DNA of 41,188 bases from Candidatus Sericytochromatia bacterium (lineage in GTDB: Bacteria; Cyanobacteriota; Sericytochromatia; JACMPN01): positions 1 to 41,188 of the forward strand of contig JACMPN010000146.1 in the NCBI GenBank assembly GCA_014377495.1, in the 5' to 3' direction. A program made the translations under genes and the position numbers. Positions 1-7,406 of this stretch are shown piece by piece (within the stretch, counting starts at the first letter, position 1; every line of letters begins with the position of its first letter). The notes below the pieces were generated by a model. It saw nothing but the letters and a program-made list of their open reading frames with translations. It ran no database searches and was not told the DNA's origin.

Positions 1-353
1 CGGTTGCGGCGTGTGGAACCCCCACAGTGAGCAGCGCCCCGGCCTTGGGCGCGAGTGCACCCCACTCCGTCAGTCAGCAGACCTTCAAAACTGAAAATTG
101 GCGGGGGGGCTACGGCGGCTATGGCGGCTATGGCGGCTACGGCGGCTATGGCGGCTATGGCGGCTACGGCGGCTATGGCGGCTACGGCGGCTATGGCGGC
201 TACGGCGGTTACGGGCGCTTCGGCTTCGGTGGCATCTCTCCGTTCAGCTACGGCGGCCTCGGCTATGGCGGGCTCGGCTACGGCGGGCTCGGCTATGGCG
301 GCCTCTATTCACCCTGGCAATACAGTGGCCTCAGCTACGGTGGCTTCTGGTAG
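1..353 (+). CDS. Gly/Tyr-rich repeat lipoprotein, 5' end outside window
   Basis: The reading frame is open to the left edge, so the start lies upstream of the window. The first visible codons read V-A-A-C-G-T, a plausible lipobox with the acylated cysteine at 12-14, so the product is probably an exported lipoprotein rather than a protein starting at the GTG at 27. After a short Ser/Ala/Pro-rich linker come 12 GGY units (105-212) and then a GGLGY-type block, ending in YGGFW. Nothing catalytic is visible. Such low-complexity Gly/Tyr tails are typically disordered and adhesive or wall-associated, but no function can be assigned. A perfect hairpin follows the stop by 11 bases. Confidence is good that the frame is coding, because the Gly/Tyr periodicity continues to a stop; the lipoprotein call rests on four visible signal-peptide residues. 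Confidence 0.6.
   Translation, partial: VAACGTPTVSSAPALGASAPHSVSQQTFKTENWRGGYGGYGGYGGYGGYGGYGGYGGYGGYGGYGGYGGYGRFGFGGISPFSYGGLGYGGLGYGGLGYGGLYSPWQYSGLSYGGFW
105..212 (+). repeat. Tandem 9-bp repeat encoding GGY x12
   Basis: Twelve head-to-tail units of the form GGC-GGC-TAY, with the tyrosine codon alternating between TAC and TAT and few other differences. An 18-bp second-order repeat (GGLGYG type) follows at about 253-306. The units are nearly identical at DNA level, so copy number could change by slippage and assembly may be imprecise here. Confidence 0.9.
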
Positions 354-364
354 ATCACGTTCAA

Positions 365-403
365 CTACCGCACCGGCGGACTGCCAGTCCGCCGGTGCGG
401 TAG
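365..403 (+). terminator. Perfect 19-bp inverted repeat after lipoprotein gene
   Basis: Arms 365-383 and 385-403 are exact reverse complements around one central base; a loop of a few bases would form in RNA. It is followed by TCGTTT, a weak T tract. Its position 11 bases after the stop supports a terminator. Confidence 0.65.
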
Positions 404-547
404 TCGTTTGGGGCACGGGCATTGGACGGGAGCCTGGCGGGCGCACGAGATGGGAATCAGGGGGCCACCCGCATTGACAAGCCGCTTGCGCACTAAGGAA
501 GATGGTAGGACCGCAGAAGCTTGATTGCTGGAGAGCCCAAACCCCGT

Positions 548-2335
548 ATGGCCACCACCCCGGAAGACGTCGCCAAGCGTGCATCGGTCATCGCCAAAGC
601 GGCGCTGGCAGCCCGTCGGGCGGCGGCCCATAAAGTGGCAAATCCCGAAATGCCGGATCCCGACGCTGACAACGGCGAGGACCCCAAGACGATCATGGCC
701 CAAGGCCTGCAGAACGTCCTGAACGGTCTGGCGGAGCTGGCCCGGTGCTCGCGGGGCATCCTCGTCCTCTGGGAACAGCGCAGCCGGATCTCCGTCTCCG
801 TCGCCTGGCCCAAGGTGATGGAAGCCGTGCCGGTCCTCGATGCCAGCCGCACCTGGGGCGAGCGGGCCCGCCAAGGGGCCCTCGCCGATCAGGATCCGTC
901 GACGGGCACATACCTGCTTTGTGTCCCTGTGCGCGGGGCGGTCGGCGAGTTGGGCTATGTCTACCTGGACCGGCCGCACACGGCGGGCACCTTCGGGCCG
1001 TGGGAGTTGCAGGCCGCTGAGCTGGCCGCCGCCGCCGCCGCCAGCGTGGCCATCCAGTCCCGGTTCTTCAAGGATCTGGCGGGCAGCTATCAGCGTCTGC
1101 AGACGATCAACAAGCTGATCCGCTCCCTGTCCTCCAACCTGCCCACCCGGACGATCTACGAAGAAGTGCTGAACTGCTTCGTCTCGATCTCAGGGGCCGA
1201 ACAGGGCGCGTTTTTCGTCGCCGAGCAGCTGCGGTTGGTGGCGGCCGTCGACATGCATGGGAATGCGTTGCGTAACTTCGTCCCCACCGAGGCCATCCTG
1301 GAGCAGGGTCGCAAAAGCAGGCGGCCACTCGTCACCCTCGACATGCCGCACGAGGATCCGCATGACCGGCGGCCAGGCGCCAAGGACGCCCCGCAGATGA
1401 TGAAGGGCATGCGCTCCGTCATCACCGTGCCGCTGTTTGCCGGTGAACGGGTCCTGGGCCTTATTTATCTGACCAGCCAGGTCGCCGCTCGCTCCTTCTC
1501 CAAAGAAGACGAGACGATCCTCGAAGTCCTCTCCACCCAGACGGCCAATGCCCTGGAGCGGGCCGTACTCTATCAGGAGATGGAAGTGCGGGTCGTCGAG
1601 CGGACCCGGCAGCTGGGCCGGGCCAATGAGGAGCTGAAGGCCCTGAACGAAGTGCTCGACGCCAAAGTGCAGCAACAGGTGGCCACACTGCGCAACGCCG
1701 AACGGCTCCGCCGCTATCTGGCGCCCAACGTCGTCGAAGCGGTCATGCGCAATGACGAGACCCTCGGCCAGACCAGCCGCAAGAAGCTGACCATCTTTTT
1801 CACGGACATCCGGGGCTTTACCGCCCTGTCGGAGTCCCAGGAGCCGGAGGAGGTCATCTCCCTGCTCACCGAGTACCTGAATGCGATGACCTCCCTGATC
1901 CACCATCACGAGGGGACCCTGAACAAATTCCTCGGCGACGGCCTGATGGGCTTTTTCGGCGACCCGATCCCCATGGCCGATCACGCCCAGCGGGCCGTGC
2001 GGATGGCCCTGGAAATGCAGGAGAAGATGGTCCACCTGCAGAACCGCTGGTTCAGCGCCGGCAGCCACCCTCTGGCCATCGGCATCGGCATCAACACCGG
2101 GTTTGTCACCGTGGGGAACATCGGCTCGGAAACGTTCACCGATTACACGGTCATCGGCACCCAGGTCAATTTGACTGCCCGCATCCAGTCGCTGGCCGGC
2201 CCCGGCGAAATCGTGATTTCCCATCCGACGTATGCTCAGGTCAAGGACATGGTCGAGGTTGAGCCCCGGGGCGAAGTCGTCGTCAAGGGCCTGCACGCAC
2301 CCGTGATGGTCTACCGGGTGATCAGTCTGAAGTAG
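548..2335 (+). CDS. Soluble GAF-GAF class III adenylate cyclase
   Basis: Predicted to make cyclic AMP from ATP in the cytoplasm. The ATG at 548 is preferred over an upstream TTG at 521 because GGAGAG lies 12 bases before it; this gives 595 aa. An Ala-rich N-terminus leads to a first GAF-like domain (about 50-165), a second GAF (about 190-345), a coiled-coil helix (about 350-400) and the cyclase domain (about 410-595). Class III residues are complete: metal aspartates D420 (FFTDIRGFT) and D464 (KFLGDG), adenine-specifying K460 and D532, and the transition-state pair N541/R545 (VNLTAR). K plus D at the specificity positions favours ATP over GTP. No membrane segment is seen, so the signal is probably a small ligand or redox state sensed by the GAF domains. 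It is flanked by hairpins on both sides and looks monocistronic. Confidence 0.93.
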   Translation: MATTPEDVAKRASVIAKAALAARRAAAHKVANPEMPDPDADNGEDPKTIMAQGLQNVLNGLAELARCSRGILVLWEQRSRISVSVAWPKVMEAVPVLDASRTWGERARQGALADQDPSTGTYLLCVPVRGAVGELGYVYLDRPHTAGTFGPWELQAAELAAAAAASVAIQSRFFKDLAGSYQRLQTINKLIRSLSSNLPTRTIYEEVLNCFVSISGAEQGAFFVAEQLRLVAAVDMHGNALRNFVPTEAILEQGRKSRRPLVTLDMPHEDPHDRRPGAKDAPQMMKGMRSVITVPLFAGERVLGLIYLTSQVAARSFSKEDETILEVLSTQTANALERAVLYQEMEVRVVERTRQLGRANEELKALNEVLDAKVQQQVATLRNAERLRRYLAPNVVEAVMRNDETLGQTSRKKLTIFFTDIRGFTALSESQEPEEVISLLTEYLNAMTSLIHHHEGTLNKFLGDGLMGFFGDPIPMADHAQRAVRMALEMQEKMVHLQNRWFSAGSHPLAIGIGINTGFVTVGNIGSETFTDYTVIGTQVNLTARIQSLAGPGEIVISHPTYAQVKDMVEVEPRGEVVVKGLHAPVMVYRVISLK

Positions 2336-2506
2336 CGCCGGCCCGGAGTCCGGCAGGGATTCCGCCCGCTGGGGAAGTCCGCCCTGAAAAAATGTGCCTG
2401 GTGGGATGTTCAGACGAAGCGGAAAGGGGAATACTAGGTGTTGAGTGCTGTCATCAGCCGATTGACGCCGATCGCTTCGTCGAGGGCGCTGGTCCTTTCA
2501 AGGTTT

Positions 2507-2538
2507 GGGACGGTGCGGTGACCCCACCGCACCGTCCC
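2507..2538 (+). terminator. Perfect 14-bp hairpin between cyclase and next gene
   Basis: Arms 2507-2520 and 2525-2538 are exact complements around an ACCC loop. There is no T tract. It lies 172 bases after the cyclase stop and 64 before the next gene, so it could end the cyclase transcript or structure the leader of the next one. Confidence 0.5.
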
Positions 2539-2601
2539 GACAGCCGAACGGTCGCCGGTATTCCCTGGATGTATGTCATTGCAGAGCGTGGGAGTGAGTA
2601 G

Positions 2602-3252
2602 ATGTCCGAAACAGAAACGCAGGAACTGGACCTCAGGTCGGTAGGCGCTGCCCAGAAGGCGCTGGAGACCAATGCCCAGAAGAAGAAACTTCTGGAGCGG
2701 GTGCACGAGCTGATGCGCTCCGTGTTCGTCATCTTCAACGAGTTGCAGAAGCGGCTGCCGCCGAACTCCAGCGAGTTGGAGTTCCACGAGGACCGGATCG
2801 TTTTCCAACTGGGTGGCATCCCTTTGACGGTCATCTACCTCAAAGAAGAAAAACCGATGTTTGTGAACATCAACAAAAGGCCCTATCTGGCGGAACGGAT
2901 CTACCTCTGCAACGCCAACTTTGGCAACAGCGGCGGTGAGGACCTCGGCCCCCGGGAGATGGAGGTCGGCTCGATCTTCATCTGCGAGGAGGTTTACGTC
3001 GTCCGCTGGAACGAAAAGATCGAGGTCTGGAACACGCCCATCGAGCTGATGGACGCCATCCTCAACGCCTACTACCAGGAAAACGCCAAGCACACCGACC
3101 GTGAAGGCAACGAGATCGCCATCGCCACGGATGCCTGGTTGTACGGCGCTCGCAAGAACGACACGCCGGAACTCGAAGGCGGCGAGATCATGCTGCCGCC
3201 GCCGTCGATGCCGAACATCGGTGCCGCCTACCAGTTCAACAAGCGTCGCTAG
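2602..3252 (+). CDS. Unrecognised 216-aa cytoplasmic protein
   Basis: I do not recognise this family. It starts at ATG with GGGAG about 10 bases upstream. The N-terminal 45 residues are charged and helical (AQKKKLLERVHELMRS), followed by alternating strand-like segments (DRIVFQLGGIPLTVIYL and SIFICEEVYVVRW) and a helix (ELMDAILNAYY), then a Pro-rich disordered tail. There is no signal peptide or membrane segment and no evident catalytic motif. Two cysteines, in YLCNAN and IFICEE, are the only ones. It stands alone between two hairpins, so context gives no function. Codon use resembles its neighbours. Confidence 0.85.
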   Translation: MSETETQELDLRSVGAAQKALETNAQKKKLLERVHELMRSVFVIFNELQKRLPPNSSELEFHEDRIVFQLGGIPLTVIYLKEEKPMFVNINKRPYLAERIYLCNANFGNSGGEDLGPREMEVGSIFICEEVYVVRWNEKIEVWNTPIELMDAILNAYYQENAKHTDREGNEIAIATDAWLYGARKNDTPELEGGEIMLPPPSMPNIGAAYQFNKRR

Positions 3253-3330
3253 CACGTTCAGTGGCGCTCGCCTGTCTGCCGGTCCTCCAAGTGGCCGCTG
3301 GCCGGTGAGCCCATCACCGGCCTGATCGCC

Positions 3331-3365
3331 CGCCCGACGGCTTAGCTTTGGCTAGCCGCCGGGCG
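3331..3365 (+). terminator. Hairpin terminator after the 216-aa gene
   Basis: An imperfect stem of about 15 bp (one mismatch, one bulge) with a TTTG loop, 3331-3365, lies 79 bases after the stop. A smaller perfect 8-bp hairpin (3301-3308 with 3314-3321) precedes it. The T tract is poor. Confidence 0.55.
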
Positions 3366-3415
3366 TTCGGCATCTCGTCGCTTCCGGGTGGTCAACTGTC
3401 TCAGGTGGAGGTGGG

Positions 3416-4153
3416 ATGTCGGGTTTTTCCGTCGTGCCGTTGGGTGTCGGTGACGCCTTTTCGGCACTGTATTATTCGTCGTGTCTCCTGCTGGAAGCTG
3501 AAGGCGTCCGCATGCTGATCGACTGTCCCCACCCGATCCGCAAGATGCTGCGGGAAGCGGCGCCGGACGTCGACATCAACGAGATCTCGGGCGTGGCCCT
3601 GACTCACCTGCACGCTGATCACAGCTCGGGCCTCGAAGGGTTCGGCTACTACGCCTACTTCACTTTGGGCCGCAAGGCCCACCTCGTCATCCACCCGGCC
3701 GTCAGTGAACGCCTCTGGAGTGCCCACCTGGCCGCAGGCATGGAGCAGATGATGGAGGTGCCCGGACATCCGCCGCACCATATGGGCTTCGACGATTACT
3801 TCGCATTGACCGCCCTCGACAAGACGAAACCCGTCAGCGTCGGTCCCTTTACCTTCGAATGCCGCCGGACGATCCACCCGGTGCCGACGACGGCGATGCG
3901 GATCACGGCTGCTGGGCGGACTCTCGGCTACAGCGCCGATACGGCGTATGACCCGGCCCTGATCGAGTGGCTGTCGTCGGCGGATCTGATCCTGCACGAG
4001 ACGAACATCGGCATCCATACCCCCTATGAGCGGCTGGCCGAGCTACCGGCCGAGCTGAGGGCCCGGATGCGGCTCATCCATTACCCCGACGAGTTCGACC
4101 TGGCGGCCAGCGTCATCCAACCCGTTCGCCAGGGCGTGGGATTCACCGTCTGA
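3416..4153 (+). CDS. Metallo-beta-lactamase-fold hydrolase (RNase Z-like group)
   Basis: Member of the MBL superfamily of di-metal hydrolases. The motif H64-x-H66-x-D68-H69 (THLHADH) is intact, with H154 (TIHPVP), D175 (YSADTAYD), H194 and H222 available as the remaining metal ligands. The overall layout resembles the RNase Z/phosphodiesterase-like branch rather than true beta-lactamases, and there is no signal peptide, so it should act in the cytoplasm. Substrate is unknown. The start is fixed by GGAGGTGGG just before the ATG. The TetR-type gene begins 31 bases after its stop and is probably co-transcribed, which suggests the pair responds to a common small molecule; that link is inference. 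Confidence 0.88.
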   Translation: MSGFSVVPLGVGDAFSALYYSSCLLLEAEGVRMLIDCPHPIRKMLREAAPDVDINEISGVALTHLHADHSSGLEGFGYYAYFTLGRKAHLVIHPAVSERLWSAHLAAGMEQMMEVPGHPPHHMGFDDYFALTALDKTKPVSVGPFTFECRRTIHPVPTTAMRITAAGRTLGYSADTAYDPALIEWLSSADLILHETNIGIHTPYERLAELPAELRARMRLIHYPDEFDLAASVIQPVRQGVGFTV

Positions 4154-4184
4154 GCGCCGGACCGATCCGGCAGTGGGAGTCCGC

Positions 4185-4844
4185 ATGAAGCGACCGACCG
4201 AGCTGGTCCCACGCAAACGGCCCGTGCAACAACGTTCCAAAGAGACCGTCGAGGCCATCCTCGAGGCTGCCGGCCGGGTGTTTGCCAGCCATGGCTTTGC
4301 GGCCGGCACCTCGAACCGCATCGCGGCGCGGGCCGGTGTCTCGATCGGCTCGTTTTATCAGTATTTTCCCAACAAGGATGCCATCGTCGTCGCCCTGATG
4401 GAGCGCCACATGGCCGAGACGACGGCCACTTTCGAAGCCCTGAAGGACCTTTCCGATCGGGTGGTGATGACGGTCGAGGACGTCGTCCGCCATTTCGTGA
4501 TGGCCCTGCTGAACACCTATCAGCAGGATCCCGCCCTGTTCCGGGTCCTCTTCGAGGAGGCGCCCCGACCGCTGGGCATCCACAATACCCGGGCGAAAAT
4601 CCATGAAGCTGTGGCCAACGCCCTCGTCCCCCAGATGGGCCGGCTAATCACGGCCCAATTGCGGGATCCACTGGTCAGTGCCCATCTGCTCGTCGAAGTG
4701 GCGACCGCCAGCGTACGGCACTTCGTGTTGCACACGCCCGCCGGGCTCAAGGCCGAAACCTTCGCCGAGGAACTGATTGTCATGATCGTCGCCTATCTCG
4801 TCGGACCCGAGCCGACCATGACGCCCCGTTCGGCGAATCCCTGA
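4185..4844 (+). CDS. TetR/AcrR-family transcriptional regulator
   Basis: One-component DNA-binding repressor, 219 aa. The N-terminal helix-turn-helix (about residues 18-64) has the family hallmarks: AILEAAGRVFASHGF, then TSNRIAARAGVSIGSFYQYF, then PNKDAI. The C-terminal helical domain binds an unidentified ligand and dimerises. The ATG at 4185 is chosen over the in-frame GTG at 4173 because GGGAG sits five bases before it. It follows the MBL-fold gene on the same strand and converges on the MFS exporter at 5127-6299. TetR regulators often control a nearby exporter or their own operon; both are plausible here. I could not pick out a convincing operator. Confidence 0.92.
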   Translation: MKRPTELVPRKRPVQQRSKETVEAILEAAGRVFASHGFAAGTSNRIAARAGVSIGSFYQYFPNKDAIVVALMERHMAETTATFEALKDLSDRVVMTVEDVVRHFVMALLNTYQQDPALFRVLFEEAPRPLGIHNTRAKIHEAVANALVPQMGRLITAQLRDPLVSAHLLVEVATASVRHFVLHTPAGLKAETFAEELIVMIVAYLVGPEPTMTPRSANP

Positions 4845-5059
4845 CGCCCTGCGTCAAATGCGACCAGCCATCCCGGCAAGGGCGGCAAAACGGTCTCGGG
4901 CCTCGCTGTAGCGTCATTCCGTCCCGTCCGTCCCCACGTCAACGGCATGCCCGTCTGGTTGTATGCCATCGGGGTGGCCGACCTCAGCCACATGGGACGG
5001 CCGCCGCGGCGTTGACCCGAAGTGTCCGCCCCGGTGTCGTCATCCGGTTCTAGGGCCGG

Positions 5060-5113
5060 CCTGACAAGACAAAGACCCCGAGCTGCGTCGCTCGGGGTCT
5101 TTGTCTTGTCAGG
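5060..5113. terminator. Bidirectional terminator, perfect 24-bp stem
   Basis: Arms 5060-5083 and 5090-5113 are exact reverse complements with a six-base loop. The lower stem is A/T-containing (GACAAGACAAAG paired with CTTTGTCTTGTC). It ends 13 bases from the MFS stop on the minus strand and also faces the TetR gene on the plus strand, so it can serve both convergent units. Confidence 0.85.
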
Positions 5114-5126
5114 TGAATCCGAGTGC

Positions 5127-6299
5127 CTAGCTGGCGGCTTTGACGATACCGGGCTGAGGCGCTTTCGGCCGCAGGACAGCCAGGGCAAAGAAGAAGGCCC
5201 CAGCCATGACGAGTGAGCCGGCCAGGTAGGGCCAGTCAGGATGGCTGTAATACAACATGCCGCCGACGGCCGGACCGACGACCCGGGCCATCGATTCAAA
5301 GCTCTGCAGCATACCCATCGCCGTGCCCTGTCCGGACTGGGCACCCTTGGAGACGCCCGTGGCGAGGGCGCTGCGCATCAGGGCGGAGCCGACGCCGGTC
5401 CAGCACATGGCGAGTGTCAGAGCCCAGTAATTGCCGGCCAGGATGACGAAAAACAGGCCGGACGCCAGGATGGCAGTGCCGGTTTTGATGATCGTCCCTT
5501 CGCCGTGTTTTTGGACCAGCTTGCCGACCATACCGCCCTGCACACCGGCAGAGACGAGGGCCATCGTGGCGAAGAGTCCACCGACCTGGCCAATGGTCAA
5601 GGCAAAACGGTCCTTGGCGAACAGGACGAAGGTGGCTTCCATGTTCGTGAACGCAAAGGTCGACACGAAGGTAAGCAGATACAGCGGCCAGAGGGCCGAG
5701 CCTGTTTCCTGCAGGGCCTGACGCCACGTCGGCTTGTGCTTGATGGCCGGGGGGAGGCCGCCCGGCAGCATGGCGGCAATGAAGAAGACCGTCAGCAGGC
5801 TCGTCACGCCGGCGATGAAGAAAGGCAGCTTGTGGCTGTATTGGCCGGCCAATCCGCCGATGGCGGGACCGACGACCATGCCGAGACCCACCGCGGCACC
5901 CAGCAGACCGACCGACTTGGCCCGGGCCTCCGGGGGGGACCGGTCGCCGACGATGGCGAAGGCCGTGGGCAGTGCCGCCGCCCCGAGGATGCCGCCCAGG
6001 ATGCGGGCCCCGAAGAGCTGCGGCATGTTCGTGGCCAGGCCGAACAGGACGAAACTGAGGCCCAGTCCGGCGATGCCCGTCATGAAGATCGGTTTGCGGC
6101 CGATGCGGTCGGAGAGCCGTCCCCAGAGGGGGGCGAAGATCACGTTCATGATCGAGTAAGAGGCCATGAGGAACCCGACCGTGCGGGCGTCGCCGTGCAT
6201 CTCCAGCGTGTAGTACGGGAGGGCCGGGATGATGATCCCGAAGCCGAGCATGACCAGGAACAGGCCAAAGAACAGAATGCCGAGGGTGCGTTTATCCAT
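5127..6299 (-). CDS. MFS multidrug-type efflux transporter (TetA-like)
   Basis: Twelve-helix major facilitator of the drug:H+ antiporter-1 type, 390 aa, inner membrane. Motif A is clear between helices 2 and 3 (WGRLSDRIGRKP, residues 59-70), and a motif C-like glycine/proline stretch (GAAVGLGMVVGPAIGG) marks helix 5, which is typical of exporters. The second half repeats the fold. AGGA lies about eight bases before the ATG. The substrate cannot be read from sequence; the resemblance to TetA/Bmr-type pumps does not prove tetracycline resistance. It converges with the TetR gene and shares the strong terminator at 5060-5113. A hairpin at 6320-6351 lies just upstream and may insulate it from the oxidase operon. 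Confidence 0.92.
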   Translation of the reverse strand: MDKRTLGILFFGLFLVMLGFGIIIPALPYYTLEMHGDARTVGFLMASYSIMNVIFAPLWGRLSDRIGRKPIFMTGIAGLGLSFVLFGLATNMPQLFGARILGGILGAAALPTAFAIVGDRSPPEARAKSVGLLGAAVGLGMVVGPAIGGLAGQYSHKLPFFIAGVTSLLTVFFIAAMLPGGLPPAIKHKPTWRQALQETGSALWPLYLLTFVSTFAFTNMEATFVLFAKDRFALTIGQVGGLFATMALVSAGVQGGMVGKLVQKHGEGTIIKTGTAILASGLFFVILAGNYWALTLAMCWTGVGSALMRSALATGVSKGAQSGQGTAMGMLQSFESMARVVGPAVGGMLYYSHPDWPYLAGSLVMAGAFFFALAVLRPKAPQPGIVKAAS

Positions 6300-6319
6300 G
6301 GAGTCATCCTATGTTGCTG

Positions 6320-6351
6320 GTGGAAAAACGGCAAGTTCAGCCGTTTTCCAC
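6320..6351 (-). terminator. Hairpin between oxidase operon and MFS gene
   Basis: Left arm 6320-6332 and right arm 6340-6351 pair over 12 bp with one bulged A and a seven-base loop. Read on the minus strand the core is ACGGC-TGAACTT-GCCGT followed by TTTTCC, which fits a rho-independent terminator for the oxidase operon. It lies 20 bases upstream of the MFS start, so an operator or attenuator for that gene is an alternative. Confidence 0.55.
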
Positions 6352-6564
6352 CGTGTCGTGCCGGCCCCGCAAAGGAGTATGGCGTCAGAAATGGGTGCCC
6401 CCTTGCGGGGAACCTCAAGGAGAGAGGGATCCGTCAGAACCGGCCGATGGCGCTGCAAAGCAGTCATGAGTGTGTGCCGTTGACCCGATTGGACGTCGGT
6501 CCGCCCATCAGGCAACCTCCCCTTGGGGGGACCAAGAACCTCTCGACGGCGCCACACATCAGGG

Positions 6565-6759
6565 CTAGTGGTACGCGCCCATCCCCGGCTTGTTCTTGTT
6601 ATGACCGTCCTGGTCTTTGTAGAGGGCATCCTGGATGACGCCCCGCGTGAAGTACGACACCAGCATCATGCCGATGACGACTGTTCCGAGGATGGCTGTG
6701 GTGATCCACTTGCCCCGGATCTGGCCGGGCGTCAGCCCCGGGTTATTGTCTGCAGACAT
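6565..6759 (-). CDS. 64-aa single-span membrane protein of oxidase operon
   Basis: A short protein with one predicted membrane helix (about residues 20-40, TAILGTVVIGMMLVSYFTRG) and a charged, Asp/Lys/His-rich C-terminus. AGGGAG seven bases before the ATG is one of the better ribosome sites in the cluster, which supports it as real. It is last in the ctaC-D-A-B-G operon, 44 bases after ctaG. Bacterial oxidases often carry small single-helix accessory subunits (subunit IV or assembly factors); that role is inferred from position and topology, and I recognise no sequence signature for a named family. Confidence 0.8.
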   Translation of the reverse strand: MSADNNPGLTPGQIRGKWITTAILGTVVIGMMLVSYFTRGVIQDALYKDQDGHNKNKPGMGAYH

Positions 6760-6803
6760 GTCTTAGCTCCCTTTTTGCCGGTCCACCCGTCTCCGGGCAC
6801 CGG

Positions 6804-7391
6804 TCACTTGATGGTCGAGAGGGATTTCGTTTGACCGTGTTCGATCTGCTTCTGGTCCGGTTCCAGCGCATACAGGGTGTAGGCGAGGGTCACCTCGGGG
6901 ATTTCCTTGCCCACCGTCGGTTCCAGCCGGAAAGTCACCGGCATCGTCCGCACCTCGTGCGGTTTCATCGACTGCCGGGTGAAGCAGAAGCACTCGATCT
7001 TCTGCAACGAGGGACCGGCTTGTTCCGGGGCCACGCTATGGACGGCCTGAAACTCGATCGGCTTGTTGCTGAGGTTGCGGAAACGGTAGCTGACAGTGTT
7101 CATTTCACCGACCTTGACCCGTTTCGTCAGCTCGCTGACGGGACCAAAATCGGCGGCCAGTCCGGCATTCACCTGACTGACAAAGTGCATGGTGACGTAG
7201 CGGCTCTCGGTCGTCGGTGTGTTGCCCCGTTTGGCGGGCGACGCAAAGGCCGGGCCAATGCCCAGCGTGCTGCACAGCAGTCCATAGAGCGGTACGACGG
7301 CAAAGGCAAATCCGAACATGCCCGTCACGAACAGCAAGACGTACTTGGCGACCAGGCGGTTTTTTTCCGCCAGGGGTTTATCGTTCCACAT
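6804..7391 (-). CDS. ctaG: Cytochrome c oxidase assembly protein CtaG/Cox11
   Basis: Periplasmic copper chaperone needed to build the CuB centre of oxidase subunit I. It has one N-terminal membrane anchor (about 16-38) followed by C40 in PLYGLLC and the copper-binding pair C134/C136 in the ECFCFTRQ motif, all hallmarks of Cox11. The C-terminal domain is an immunoglobulin-like beta sandwich. Length (195 aa) is normal. AAAGGA precedes the start, and the gene begins 15 bases after the ctaB stop, within the oxidase operon. Confidence 0.95.
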   Translation of the reverse strand: MWNDKPLAEKNRLVAKYVLLFVTGMFGFAFAVVPLYGLLCSTLGIGPAFASPAKRGNTPTTESRYVTMHFVSQVNAGLAADFGPVSELTKRVKVGEMNTVSYRFRNLSNKPIEFQAVHSVAPEQAGPSLQKIECFCFTRQSMKPHEVRTMPVTFRLEPTVGKEIPEVTLAYTLYALEPDQKQIEHGQTKSLSTIK

Positions 7392-7406
7392 GATCCGTCG
7401 GTCCTT

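Noticed and set aside
105..306. Tandem repeats as a possible CRISPR array
   Set aside because: Units are 9 and 18 bp, without spacers, and stay in one reading frame encoding Gly/Tyr repeats.
2392..2601. 69-codon frame just before the 216-aa gene
   Set aside because: It spans the 2507-2538 hairpin, has no ribosome site and no protein-like pattern.
5241..6638. Long open frame on the plus strand opposite the MFS gene
   Set aside because: The minus strand encodes a convincing 12-helix transporter; the opposite frame is Gly/Arg/Gln/Asp-rich with no domain, a shadow of high-GC codon use. The same holds for long frames opposite mrdA (15827-17665), the CpaE-TadA fusion (30467-32305) and glmS (35222-37372).
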